Source: Polytrichum commune (lineage: Eukaryota > Streptophyta > Polytrichopsida > Polytrichales > Polytrichaceae). Taken from it: 64,000 nt of DNA. A program made the translations under genes and the position numbers. Position 1 is the stretch's first letter; each line of letters opens with the position of its first letter. Shown here piece by piece: positions 55,380-64,000 of this stretch. Under the pieces are notes generated by a model. It had not been told where the DNA came from and made no database searches. It worked only from the letters and a program-made list of their open reading frames with translations. The stretch covers positions 27,809,666 through 27,873,665 of the forward strand of contig OX485807.1 of the NCBI GenBank assembly GCA_950295325.1. Direction: 5' to 3'.

Positions 55380-58300
55380 ATGGCGTATTGCACGTCTGGG
55401 CTCAAGGCAAGAGACTCAAATTGTTGTCTTATCTGTAGAGAGTATAGAGGTAGTTTGTGCGAATCTTTGAAGTATAAGGCCGAGGATATGGACTCCGTGA
55501 CCGAACCTCTCAGACCTCCGAAGACCAAGGAGAAGCGTGGCCAACCTCTTGTCAGCGGTCCCATTGAAGATGACGATGGGGACCTCGACAGGTGCTCCTA
55601 TGAGATGGAACGCGACAAACGCGTCGCGAAGATCAAGGAGATTATGAAGCCCATGCAACAAGCTGCAGTGAGTCTGTAAGTGTTTCTTACCTGCTAAGTG
55701 TTGTAATGTTGTGTCCAAATCACTAATGGGGATGAATAGCCTCCAAATGTCCGATGTCAGCTACATTGGCGCCACCAAATCCGGCACTGCTCAACACAAG
55801 CCTGCATCAGATGCTCCGCGGCCCCACAGCTCCGAAAATTCGGGAGAAACACACGTTGGGGTTTTGGGCGTTGGATGCAGGTTGGGAGGGTTCTTTACGC
55901 GCCACGTAGCGACATCGGAGCCGTTCATGTGGAAGGTGTGGATGCAGTCCACTTCGCTGTGGGTCTGCAGGGGTCACAGACTGTTGACGAAGTCCCCCCT
56001 TCATTCTCTCCGTTTCGATCTGCGCTCCTCTCTCATTGTGCTCTCCGCTCCTGGTAAGGTACCCATCTCCCATGCTGAGGTTCAAGGTTTCTAGATTGTG
56101 TAGCTAAGGGTGTGGTTGTAAGGGTGTGGTTGTAAGGGTTTGTGATGCAAAGGGGTTGTAAATTACCAGTTGTAGGGTGTGATTGTGGGGTTTCTGATGA
56201 GCTCCTCAAATCACCTCCCTGTAGCTTAGTTTCTTGCCATTCGTGTCTCTTTGAGAAGTCGCTTAGATTCGTGTCTCTTTGAGAAGTTGCAAGATGGCTG
56301 GAATCTCAATTTGTAGGGTTTCCATGTTACGGGCCAGTCAATCGCTCCCTTCCTGCCACAAGGTGGGTTTTCCGGTTACTTCTATGGTATCCTGTTAGAC
56401 TCCATTCCTGTCTTTCTATGTCAACTGAGCTTCTCGATTAAATCAACTAGTGGAGTTAAACATGGATATGGTGTGCTTGAATGAAGCTCGTAAGTTGAAG
56501 TCTTTACCTAATTCTGGCTGCAGATTTGAATTGTTGAAGTTCGGCAAAAACAGGGACTTACACGATCGGCAATGGTATGTGGGATCGAGATTCAATACAT
56601 TTTGGCATTACCTGGATCTATACTAGCATGCCTTGGAGCCTTCTAGGAGATAGGGCAGCCGGTGTTGGGCTTCATCTTTCTCCTTAACTTTGTAGCCTTC
56701 AAGCTCGCTGCCGGCAGAGTTCGGCGCTGGCTGGCTCCAGTACTCATGATGCGGTGAGTGTTGACACTCCATCTTGTGATGATTGTTTCTGAGCGGTGTT
56801 GCTGCGCGAGATCAATGTATAAGGTGTGCGGGTGTTATTCAGTTCGTTTTTCATGTTCTTCAACTTTTACAGATTAGATCTACACAACAAAACTTGTGTT
56901 GCTTTTCAAAATCTAGGATGAAGTGTCAGCAAAAATTGTCTCGAAAGTCGGTTCTGCTAGGATGTACTCAGCTGTGTTTAATGGAAGCGCATGTTTGGTG
57001 ATTTCATAACTAAACAACTAGGTCCTCCCAATTGTGATGTTCCCTATCGAGCACCCAATATTGTTCCCTATTGTTCTAGCCTTCAAGTATTCAGATCGAG
57101 CACCCAATAAAAATCGATGACATCTGAACTGCTTGTTGTCTACTAAGAAGCACACATCTGTATGATCTTCCTCAAAAAAACTCATCATTATGCTTGCTGA
57201 TGGAGCATTCATCAAGAGCAATGGGTTTGGAGGCAATCAAAATGTTTAACAATTGCCAGAAGATTGTGCTTAGTTTATAGAATGTTTAACTGCATCCTTG
57301 GACAATGTTTGAGCAATTTGATTGCCATCAAACCCATATTGAATTGGGCAACTGAAAGACCTTGGGTCAAAGTTCAAGTATCTGATACAGATTTAACCAA
57401 GCGAAGTAAGATGAATCTAATACTTTAGCAGCTTTGCATTAACCCTTGAAGGACCAAGGGGTTGTGTTTATCCGAGTGACAATTTGTACAAACCCCAGTC
57501 CCCAACCAAGCATTGAGATGATATTTTATTTAGTCTAGCATATTGAATCCACATTTTAGTACAACCTGATAAAATGAGGAAGTGAAAATAAAAGCCATAT
57601 GTGACAATGGTGATTAGCTAAACACATGTGATATGTATTTGAGTCTAGGTCACTAATAAGAGTTCATATCTCTCTGTAATTTAATTTACATATATGCATG
57701 CTGCATTGTACTAATGCAAATGATGAATTAAATAATTTTAGATAGGGTCACTTTGGCACATTTAGCTAAATATATCAAGTAGGCTCTAAACCCCGTAAGA
57801 CACCTTGAGGCCCAGAATGGGCTTTTTGGATCTTCAAGGGATCTACAGGTGTGCGGGTGTTATTCAGTTCGTTTTTCATGTTCTTCAACTTCTACAGATT
57901 AGATCTACACAACAAAACTTGTGTTGCTTTTCAAAATCTAGGATGAAGTGTCAGCAAAAATTGTCTCGAAAGTCGGTTCTGCTAGGATGTACTCAGCTGT
58001 GTTTAATGGAAGCGCATGTTTGGTGATTTCGTAACTGAACAACTAGGTCCTCCCAATTGCGATGTTCCCTATCGAGTGTGGAGTAGATGATAGAATTTGA
58101 GGACGTAGTACTCCAATCTCTTTCAAACATCGTGTGGTCTTTATGGTGTTTGTTCTTTGATCATCACACAACATCTTTATGTTGTGTGTTGTTTAGAATC
58201 TTTCAAGGGATCTTCAAGGGATCTTCAAAACATCTACATATTTGAATGGAAAATACTCCACTTATAAGATATACAAATACTGAAACTCCACTTACACCTT

Positions 58301-61300
58301 GGTCATATTTGGGTTCTTAAGTAAGCCCTTAGAATTGCTTTACATTTTTCTGAATGTTACGGACTTGAATTGATTTGGCATTCAGAACTGTACATTTCAT
58401 GCTCTCAGAGTGGAGAAGGAAATTTAGGTTCCAACATTTTACCATCATACAGCCTTTGGATGAGTTTCAAGGGCCCTCACAGCCTTTGGCCATAGTGTAA
58501 AGTGGCCTTAAGTGGGCGGTAAGTTCACAATGAGTGGAACTAATCATAGGATATATTCTTCATTTGTTCTGAAAATTATTTATATTCAGGATGCTTCACC
58601 ACCAAAAGATCCATATATTCAAGTGAGAGTGCTGGATGATATTGGGGAGGTGCTCTTGGGTGATCAATCAACTTCCTTATTACGCAATTCCATTCATTTC
58701 GTGAAACGAACTGAAGCGGAGCCGCTTATCTCGCAGGTACCATTGTCTGTATTTCAGATTATCTAATGTAATTGAGTAACAGAATTGTATTGAGTGAATT
58801 GGTATGCAGATAGTAAAATTGAATACACTTGTTTCTGTAGGTATTTAGATTAATGTATAAATACATTAAGCATGCATTGAATTTCTTAAATAACCTCTTT
58901 GAAAATGAGCCTGTTCTAAAGAGGTCCCACTTGTTAGACACTTCTTGTGAGTGCTCTCTTCATTTTCGGAAGCAATTTGCATTAGAAAGTTGTCCTTTTG
59001 ATTGTCTACAAAGGTGGTGTGCTGTGCAGAAACTCAAATACAATTGCCCTTCAATAGTATCCGTAAATACATTATTTTTCCCTCTGTCCTTATTTGGTTG
59101 CACTGTGGGCTTCTGCTGGCATTATTGGCGTAAGTTTCAGATATCTACCAGTTCAAACTTACAGAATCTATTTAAGGAACCTGTTACTTTATGAATGTAT
59201 ACAGGTTCTAGGGGCAATGTCCTAGCTGGTCTTGGGCTGCCACCCTACTACAAACGGTGCTCCTTCTATACCTTGGCATCTCCTTATTTGATTATATCTG
59301 GATTATAGCATCTAAAGTATGTTTGTTGGTTTGATTTAGTGCAAGGAGTTGCATTATGGAATTTGATCTTGATACCTTTGGAGTGACTTGCAGCTGAATG
59401 CACAGCGAAAGAAGCTTTTCAGTACGCCGGACATGATATCATCTTTGCAAGTGGTAGCCCATTTCGAGATGTTGATCTTGGTGCGTGTCCTTTTCCTTTT
59501 CCTTTTCCTGTTCCTGCTTTTTAGACACACACTTCTACTCTTCATTAGCACAGCAAAAGCGGGCCAAAAAATCTTTTAATTATGTAAATCAACAATCAAG
59601 ACTCTGCAATTATGTTCTTGATCATACTCTTGGAATTTTGGAAGTGTGTCACTGTAGTTTAGATTTAAATATACACAAGTACACTGGTATCGCCTATTAG
59701 TGTGGGTTATCATCTAGATTTACACAATGTTATAACTTCATAACAAGTATATAAGTTTTTACACATATAACTTAAATAGTTAATCTGGACTCTGCACATC
59801 CAGGAACATGATATAACTTTTAAAAAGTTATAGCAATGAGTAACTCCAAATGGTAACCCACACTAGTAGGTGATGCAGGTGTAGTGTGAGTCAGCAAATG
59901 TTTTTTGTTAGTGTTCTACCAACAGAGTGATTTCCCATCATTTTACTACGATTCTGTACTTAACAGTCGTTGTGATTGTGACGATGCACAGGAAATGGGA
60001 AAATAGCTCATTCAAATCAAGGCAACAAAATGTATTTCTTCCCTGGGTACTCATATTTATCCACCGATGTGCAATCCAACTTACCTTTGTCTACCCTGTC
60101 TCCTGTATACAAGTTTTGTACTTCCTTTACATTACTTGGAGTATAACTTCTTGAAACTAAATTACCCTCAAATTATACTATGCAGAATTGGTTTGGGCAC
60201 ACAAAGAATGAGCCATGAACGTGGAAGTTGTATTACACCTTCTTCCTATTGGAGTGTAGATCAAGGGTCAACAAATGGTTTAGGCTGTAGATTCTAAATG
60301 CATTATTTTGGTCAAATTGTGACTTTTTGTTGGTGGTGTGCTGTGCAGAAACTCGGATACAATTGCCCTTCAATAGTATCCGTAAGTACATTATTTTTCC
60401 CTCTGTCGTTACAAGAATGGGACATCTTAGAGATTGTTGTTACTCCAATTAAAAAAACTGGATAAATGCAGAGAAATAGTCTAAGCCAGACTCATGCGAT
60501 ATTCTCATTATCATAGTAGCATGTAAATGCACGTATGGATCTGTTCTACAGCTCCCAAAGAACTTATGTTGGTACACTTTATAATATATTCATAATTAAA
60601 AACAATTGGTTGAGGATTGGTAGACTGCTCGATCACCTAGCTTAGTTGGGCACAACCATTATTAGCCTCACTACTTTCTTATTCATTGCAGCTGGGAAGC
60701 AAGAGCTGTCAAGTCATTTAGCATGGCTGAGTTGGAGGCTCGAAAATTGAAATATCCCTCGACTGGAACAGAGTCACTTCTTATGGGCATTTAGACTGAA
60801 GGCAAGCTCTTTGTGCTTTTTGAATACTCCAGATTTGCAATTCTGTATTCTCTGGGATTACTATGTAGTGCTTTACAGTTCTTGTAGATGGACATTTCCT
60901 GAGTGTACAAAGTGTTTGCTGGTCTTTTTCTGTTTAGGTTCGTATTGAAACGAAGTGGTTAATTCATTTGTTGATTAACCTATAAGCACCTTAGATTGTA
61001 TGTTATATGGAATATCTAGCATGATTGGTGTGTATTTATGCTTAGGGAGCAAGCCATTTAAATTTGCAGTCCTCTAAATTTGTTGTCCTAAAGCCCCATA
61101 AATTTGCAGTCCTCTAAATTTCTTTTCTGACCCATGTGGCAACTGGCATGCTTTGACAGGGAAAAGTGGATATTCTACAAAAATATCCCACATTCAACTT
61201 AGTCTTGAATTTTTTCTTAGTGAAGACACAATTATTTGCTCATAAGCAAGCGATGCTTAGCTGATTTAGGGGGTGATTTTGATATGCTGAGAATGCGGTG

Positions 61301-63636
61301 TGATGAAGGTTTGTATCGGTCATGATGTACATGTCATTTTGTATTGTTCATTTTGTATCGTTCAATTATTGAGAGATTGTTGCATGCTATCCATTGTGCT
61401 CAATGCAGGCGTGACAGCTTCGGCGTAGTGAAGTCAGCTTCGATCGCTAGGCAGGCGGCACCGGGGGTACGAGTGCGCCGCAGCCACAGAGTACTGCGGA
61501 AAACTGCAACCTTGGAGGCTCGGGAAGATCTTCAAGACATGGTGCATCTTTCGGAGGAATCACTAGACACAAAGACTGAGGACGAGTACAGTCCAGGTGA
61601 GCGTCCTCAACCATGACGATGGTTGATATGAAATGTGAACATGGGTAAGTGAGTGGAGAAGGGGTCTACAATTTTTGGAATGGAGATACAGCTTTGTAAG
61701 TCCACAATATTGCAACATTGATACAATTTTTGGCATGGATTTATAGCTTTTCAATGTTGTTACACTAGCACTATCATAGTGTGTATTTTTCATATTAAGT
61801 TTTGGATTGAGACTATGCATGTGGTTTTAGGGTCTTTAACTAGTCATTGCCTGCATATCCAACTAGTCATTTGCTAGTCATTTGCTAGTCATTTGCTAGT
61901 CATTCACTAGTCATTCAGCATTAGTCAGCAGTCATTCACCACTCAGTGAGCAGTCATTCAACAGTCATTCACCACTCAGTGAGCAGTCATTCAACAGTCA
62001 TCCACTAGTTGCAAACTAGTCATTAAGTAGTATTTCATAGTCATTCAAAACCCAGACATTCCCTAAATCCTAGGACCAACCGCACCTATATGATCCCTAC
62101 ATCATATATTGCGTAGGGACTGTTGACCAACTGACATTTTCCATGAGCTCCAGCATTCATGGAGCCGGGACATTGCAACATTCACAAAGGTGGAACAATA
62201 TACAAGGGTTTGTAGCCTTCAACTAACATCTTTTATTGGCTGAGCACTAGAGCTGATCCCTTTGAAGCGACCCCTCTAAACCACGTTGCAATTTCTGATT
62301 GAACAGGCACGGCAGATTCTAGTGGCTCCAATTTCGGTACATTTCTGGACGGTGACTTTTCTCTACCCTGCATGATCGTCATTGCCACCGCAACTGTGCG
62401 TACGCACCTGATTGTGTGGTTGGTGAGCCACTTGCAGATGAGGAAGAAGATGAAGATGTTCACTCACTACGAAGAGGCACCTCGGATCTGCCAGGGTCAA
62501 GTGCAACAAGGAGGCGCACAAGGCAAATATTGAAGAGCCCAGCCAAAAAGGTAATTTCCATGCTTTATTGCCGGTTAGTCTCTGAGTCATTAAGCAGTCA
62601 TTAAGTAGTCATTAAGTAGCTCATGAGAATGTTGGTTCAATGTAGAAGGCGCACGTCTCCCAACCAAAAACAACAGCTCCTCCTCAAACTGAAGCCGCAC
62701 CCCCGGCCAATTCCTCCTGGATGCAACAACCATGGATGGCGCCGCCATCCACACAACAACAACAGTGGATGATGGGGCAACAGGCCCCGTGGATGATGGG
62801 TCAGCCCAACCCATGGATGATGTCTCAACAATTTCCTGGACCTTGGATGCAGCCACAACAAGCTCCCGCGGCCCTTAATAACGAGGGTCCCACATTGAAG
62901 CCAGAGAGCGAGGCAAGGGCAGCGAGGAGAGCGCATAAGAAGGAAATAGAGGAGTCAGTGGATGCAAGGAAAGCTGTGGGACAGAAACCGCAGAAGGTGA
63001 GTGTCAAGGCGGGTGGAGGCATAGATGGAGGTTGCGAAGGTAAGAATGAATTTGACGAAGCACTTAGGAGCCTCATCCCTAGGATATTGGACGTGAGTTG
63101 TGTGGAGTGGAAGGACCAATCCCCTTGCAGCATTGAGAAACTAAGGAATGCTCTGGACAATGAGTTTGAATATGTGGGGAACAAACTATCAGAGAGGGGA
63201 TTCAAGAATGCAGTAAAGAGGCAGATGAAGACTGAGAGGTCTAAAATGAAGGCATGGTTTTTGAGTGGAAAAAAACAATGCCCGGTTTACATTGAGCCCG
63301 ATCAGTGGGCACGTCTTTGTGAATACTGGTCCAAACCAGAAACGGAGCAAAAGGCAATGAGAATGGCAAATGCAAGGAAGTCAGTGAAGAACCAGTCCAA
63401 TGTTGGGCGGGGTGGGAAAGAAGCGCAGTTGGTAAGTGTTGTGTATGCAATGATTAGTAATGACTTTCTAGTGTCCCTTCGCCATTATGTTGGACTGGGC
63501 TTGGTGCCTTTGAAATGTGGGCCACTAATTGAGCGTGTGTTCATGATCACAGAGGAAGAAGAGACAGAGGAGTCCCGGGATTACGGAAATAGCGGAGGAA
63601 CTGCAGGAATCAGAGCAGACTGGGGCATGCACCTCT
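55380..63636 (+). CDS. CACTA TNPA-like/Transposase_24 gene (partial; more exons beyond window)
   Basis: Exons: 55380-55675, 55740 to about 56052, 61409-61596, 62438-62550, 62646-63431, 63553-63636, then a donor, so the gene probably continues past 64000. Phases agree (CT|C, G|AT, AAG|AAG, TTG|AGG), but linkage of the first two exons to the rest, across a 5.3-kb interval holding captured host fragments, is uncertain. Exon 5 starts with a W/M/Q/P-rich run with repeated PWMMGQ and PWMQ words, then an acidic-basic region, and the Transposase_24 core: NALDNEFEYVGNKLSERGFK, RSKMKAWFLSG, EPDQWARLCEYWSKPE. In En/Spm such proteins bind subterminal repeats and assist TNP2. Exons 3 and 4 are charged (DEEEDEDVHSLRRG). 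It diverges from TNP2 across the 52-55-kb spacer. No lesion seen in exons 3-6. Confidence 0.75.
56294..56362 (+). pseudogene. Possible captured transit-peptide exon
   Basis: ATG at 56294 opens MAGISICRVSMLRASQSLPS and then CHK to a donor AAG|GTGGGT. The S/R-rich, acid-free start resembles a plastid transit peptide. The CT-rich text at 56000-56050 followed by CTG|GTAAGG looks like a plant 5' leader. It could be the 5' end of the gene whose ClpT-like exon lies at 60692; not proven. Confidence 0.35.
56822..57051 (+). repeat. Dispersed repeat family C, copy 1 (230 bp)
   Basis: Nearly identical to 57847-58076 (about 4 differences). See also 21228-21530. Confidence 0.85.
57075..57236 (-). pseudogene. 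Captured BTB/POZ domain fragment
   Basis: The minus frame reads MNAPSASIMMSFFEEDHTDV then CFLVDNKQFRCHRFLLGARS and EYLKAR. The pattern DVCFLV...F.CHRFLL.ARSEYLKA is the start of a BTB/POZ domain, a protein-interaction fold of ubiquitin-ligase adaptors and transcription factors. Only the first helix-strand unit is present; downstream the frame runs into repeat family C text, where CGAGCACCCAAT is duplicated (57049-57060 and 57096-57107) at the junction. Confidence 0.7.
57847..58076 (+). repeat. Dispersed repeat family C, copy 2 (230 bp)
   Basis: Near-identical to 56822-57051, suggesting a recent local duplication inside the CACTA element. Confidence 0.85.
58590..58736 (+). pseudogene. Captured exon of GINS subunit PSF1
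   Basis: A 49-codon exon between ATTCAG and CAG|GTACC. It reads DASPPKDPYIQVRVLDDIGE then VLLGDQSTSLLRNSIHFVKR and TEAEPLISQ. The PPKDPYI.VR.LDDIGE...L.D......HF.KR.EAE pattern is the C-terminal domain of PSF1, a GINS subunit needed for replication initiation. The exon is intact with splice sites, but no other PSF1 exon was found nearby. Confidence 0.75.
59011..59094 (+). repeat. 84-bp direct duplication, copy 1 (includes a small exon-like unit)
   Basis: GGTGGTGTGCTGTGCAGAAA then CAATTGCCCTTCAATAGTAT followed by CC and GTAA recurs at 60330-60413 with about 4 differences. The copy at 60347 has an intact donor (CC|GTAAGT); this one reads GTAAAT. The 30-bp exon-like piece encodes KL.YNCPSIVS, not recognised. 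Confidence 0.7.
59394..60205 (+). pseudogene. Captured exons of NAD(P)-dependent malic enzyme
   Basis: Three pieces with matching phases: 59394-59480 (AECTAKEAFQYAGHDIIFAS then GSPFRDVDLG), 59992-60046 (GNGKIAHSNQGNKMYFFPG) and 60186 on (IGLGT). Sites are TTGCAG|CT, G|GTGCGT, CACAG|GA, GG|GTACTC and TGCAG|A. The motifs ECTA.EAF, IFASGSPF and NQGN.MY.FPGIGLGT are the NADP-binding C-terminal region of malic enzyme, which decarboxylates malate to pyruvate. After IGLGT the frame leaves the family. A MITE (59689-59874) sits in the first intron. Confidence 0.8.
59689..59874. mobile_element. MITE related to family B (186 bp)
   Basis: Inverted ends ATCGCCTATTAGTGTGGGTT and the near reverse complement CCCACACTAGTAGGTGAT. 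The inner text (CAAATGGTAAC, GTTATAACTT) matches the family at 8300-8536. Confidence 0.7.
60330..60413 (+). repeat. 84-bp direct duplication, copy 2
   Basis: Partner of 59011-59094. Confidence 0.7.
60692..60801 (+). pseudogene. Captured Clp N-domain exon (ClpT-like) with in-frame stop
   Basis: After a TTGCAG acceptor the frame reads WEARAVKSFSMAELEARKLK then YPSTGTESLLMGI, TAG (60792-60794), TEGK. The AVKSF.M.ELEARKLKYP.TGTE.LLMGI pattern is the Clp N-terminal repeat as in plastid ClpT accessory subunits of the Clp protease. Exon end may be a GC-type donor (AAG|GCAAGC at 60801). The stop and lack of neighbours make it a dead fragment. Confidence 0.75.
61835..62050. repeat. TAGTCATT word array in the TNPA-like intron
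   Basis: Around 18 copies of AGTCATT(T/C)(G/A)C and CAGTCATTCA words, including a duplicated block CACCACTCAGTGAGCAGTCA. Similar words occur at 41366-41520, 52150-52270, 53035-53130, 55200-55300, 62580-62620 and 63770-63980, so they mark the CACTA element throughout. Confidence 0.8.
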
Positions 63637-63689
63637 GTAAGATCCAAAAAATGTTTGCATGTGCATTTTACTTGTTGTTGTTCAGTTGT

Positions 63690-64000
63690 ATGTATGGAGT
63701 GATACTTGTTTCATTCTGTAGTTGTATCCTACACAATATGTGTCATTGTGTAGTCGTTTCCAGTAGCCAATACTAGTCATTGTGCAGTCGTAATTCAATG
63801 TCTTATGTGTCATTGTTTAGTCGTATCATGTATTTTATGTGTCATTATGTAATGGTAGATCCTGCTGTATGTGTTGTTGTTGCAATGTATTGACAGTTGT
63901 ATTTAAGTCATTGGGTAGTTGCACCTAGTGCTTAATGAGTCATTGTGTAGCTGCAGTCAGTAGTCCACGTGTCATTGTGTAGTGGTGAAATTGTATTGAA
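63690..64000. repeat. CACTA right subterminal region (start)
   Basis: Tandem words of the type TGTGTCATTGTGTAGTCG recur about every 40-50 bp up to the window edge. Counterpart of the left subterminal array at 39720-40560. The CACTA end itself is not in the window. Confidence 0.6.

Larger units (their letters stand above)
39710..64000. mobile_element. Giant CACTA (En/Spm) transposon; right end beyond the window
   Basis: The left end CACTACAACAAACCTTGTCC begins at 39710, preceded by TTA (probable 3-bp target duplication). Inside are TNP2 (minus), a Transposase_24/TNPA-like gene (plus), and repeated subterminal words (GTCATTGTTTAGTCA-type) at 39720-40560 and at 63690-64000. The rising density of CATTGTGTAGTCG words at the window end suggests the right end lies just beyond 64000. 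More than 24.2 kb, of which 7.3 kb is a nested Gypsy element. It cuts the hairpin satellite. Confidence 0.9.

Noticed and set aside
58853-59194. 113-codon plus-strand frame near the PSF1 exon
   Set aside because: Crosses splice-like sites and a duplicated 84-bp block; no family recognised apart from the short exon-like piece noted separately.
62637-63205. Minus-strand frames (99 and 126 codons) opposite the TNPA-like exon 5
   Set aside because: Antisense shadows of a well-supported exon with the Transposase_24 core.

Overview
This is nuclear DNA from a land plant (streptophyte): introns follow GT-AG rules, a BLAST-free reading recognises plant families (EXORDIUM/PHI-1, ClpT-like, NAD(P)-malic enzyme, GINS PSF1) and the plant CACTA, Copia, Gypsy and MITE repertoire. 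The EXORDIUM-CUB fusion and the ParB/methyltransferase gene suggest a non-seed lineage (bryophyte, lycophyte or fern), but that is inference. No tRNA, rRNA or CRISPR array was seen. Most of the window is transposon-derived or AT-rich non-coding DNA.

Layout. 1-3830: a compact three-exon gene (minus strand, 154 codons, unknown helical protein) sits between two diverged inverted repeats of about 430 bp. 3830-7700: MITEs, a tandem duplication and a broken SWIM zinc-finger fragment. 7775-11692: an EXORDIUM-like gene with an unusual metallopeptidase-like HE motif and a C-terminal CUB domain; its second-exon acceptor and its CUB frame both look damaged. 11693-23810: gene-poor DNA with a three-unit tandem repeat, dispersed repeats and a Harbinger-like MITE nested in a pogo/Emigrant-like MITE. 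23812-30838: a second, truncated copy of the EXORDIUM locus, split by a young Copia element (298-bp LTRs, 4 differences, 5-bp target duplication).

31418-38953: a ten-exon minus-strand gene that joins a ParB/sulfiredoxin-like domain to a beta-class DNA amino-methyltransferase-like domain with degenerate catalytic motifs. I consider it the most interesting object here. Its largest intron and its upstream flank are filled by a satellite of about 138 bp whose unit carries a perfect 11-bp-arm hairpin; a 1280-bp solo LTR lies in that satellite.

39710 to beyond 64000: one very large CACTA (En/Spm) element. Its left end is CACTACAACAAA at 39710; the right end lies outside the window. Two genes diverge from a central region at 52-55 kb: TNP2 transposase (minus, 52045 to 40616; broken) and a Transposase_24/TNPA-like gene (plus, 55380 to at least 63636). 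The TNP2 gene is split inside a codon block by a 7287-bp Gypsy element with LTRs that read as identical, although the element lacks the reverse-transcriptase palm. The long central interval of the TNPA-like gene holds fragments of at least four host genes (BTB/POZ, PSF1, malic enzyme, ClpT-like), so this is a gene-fragment-collecting CACTA. Motifs of the type TAGTCATTCACTAGTC recur in its introns and spacers.
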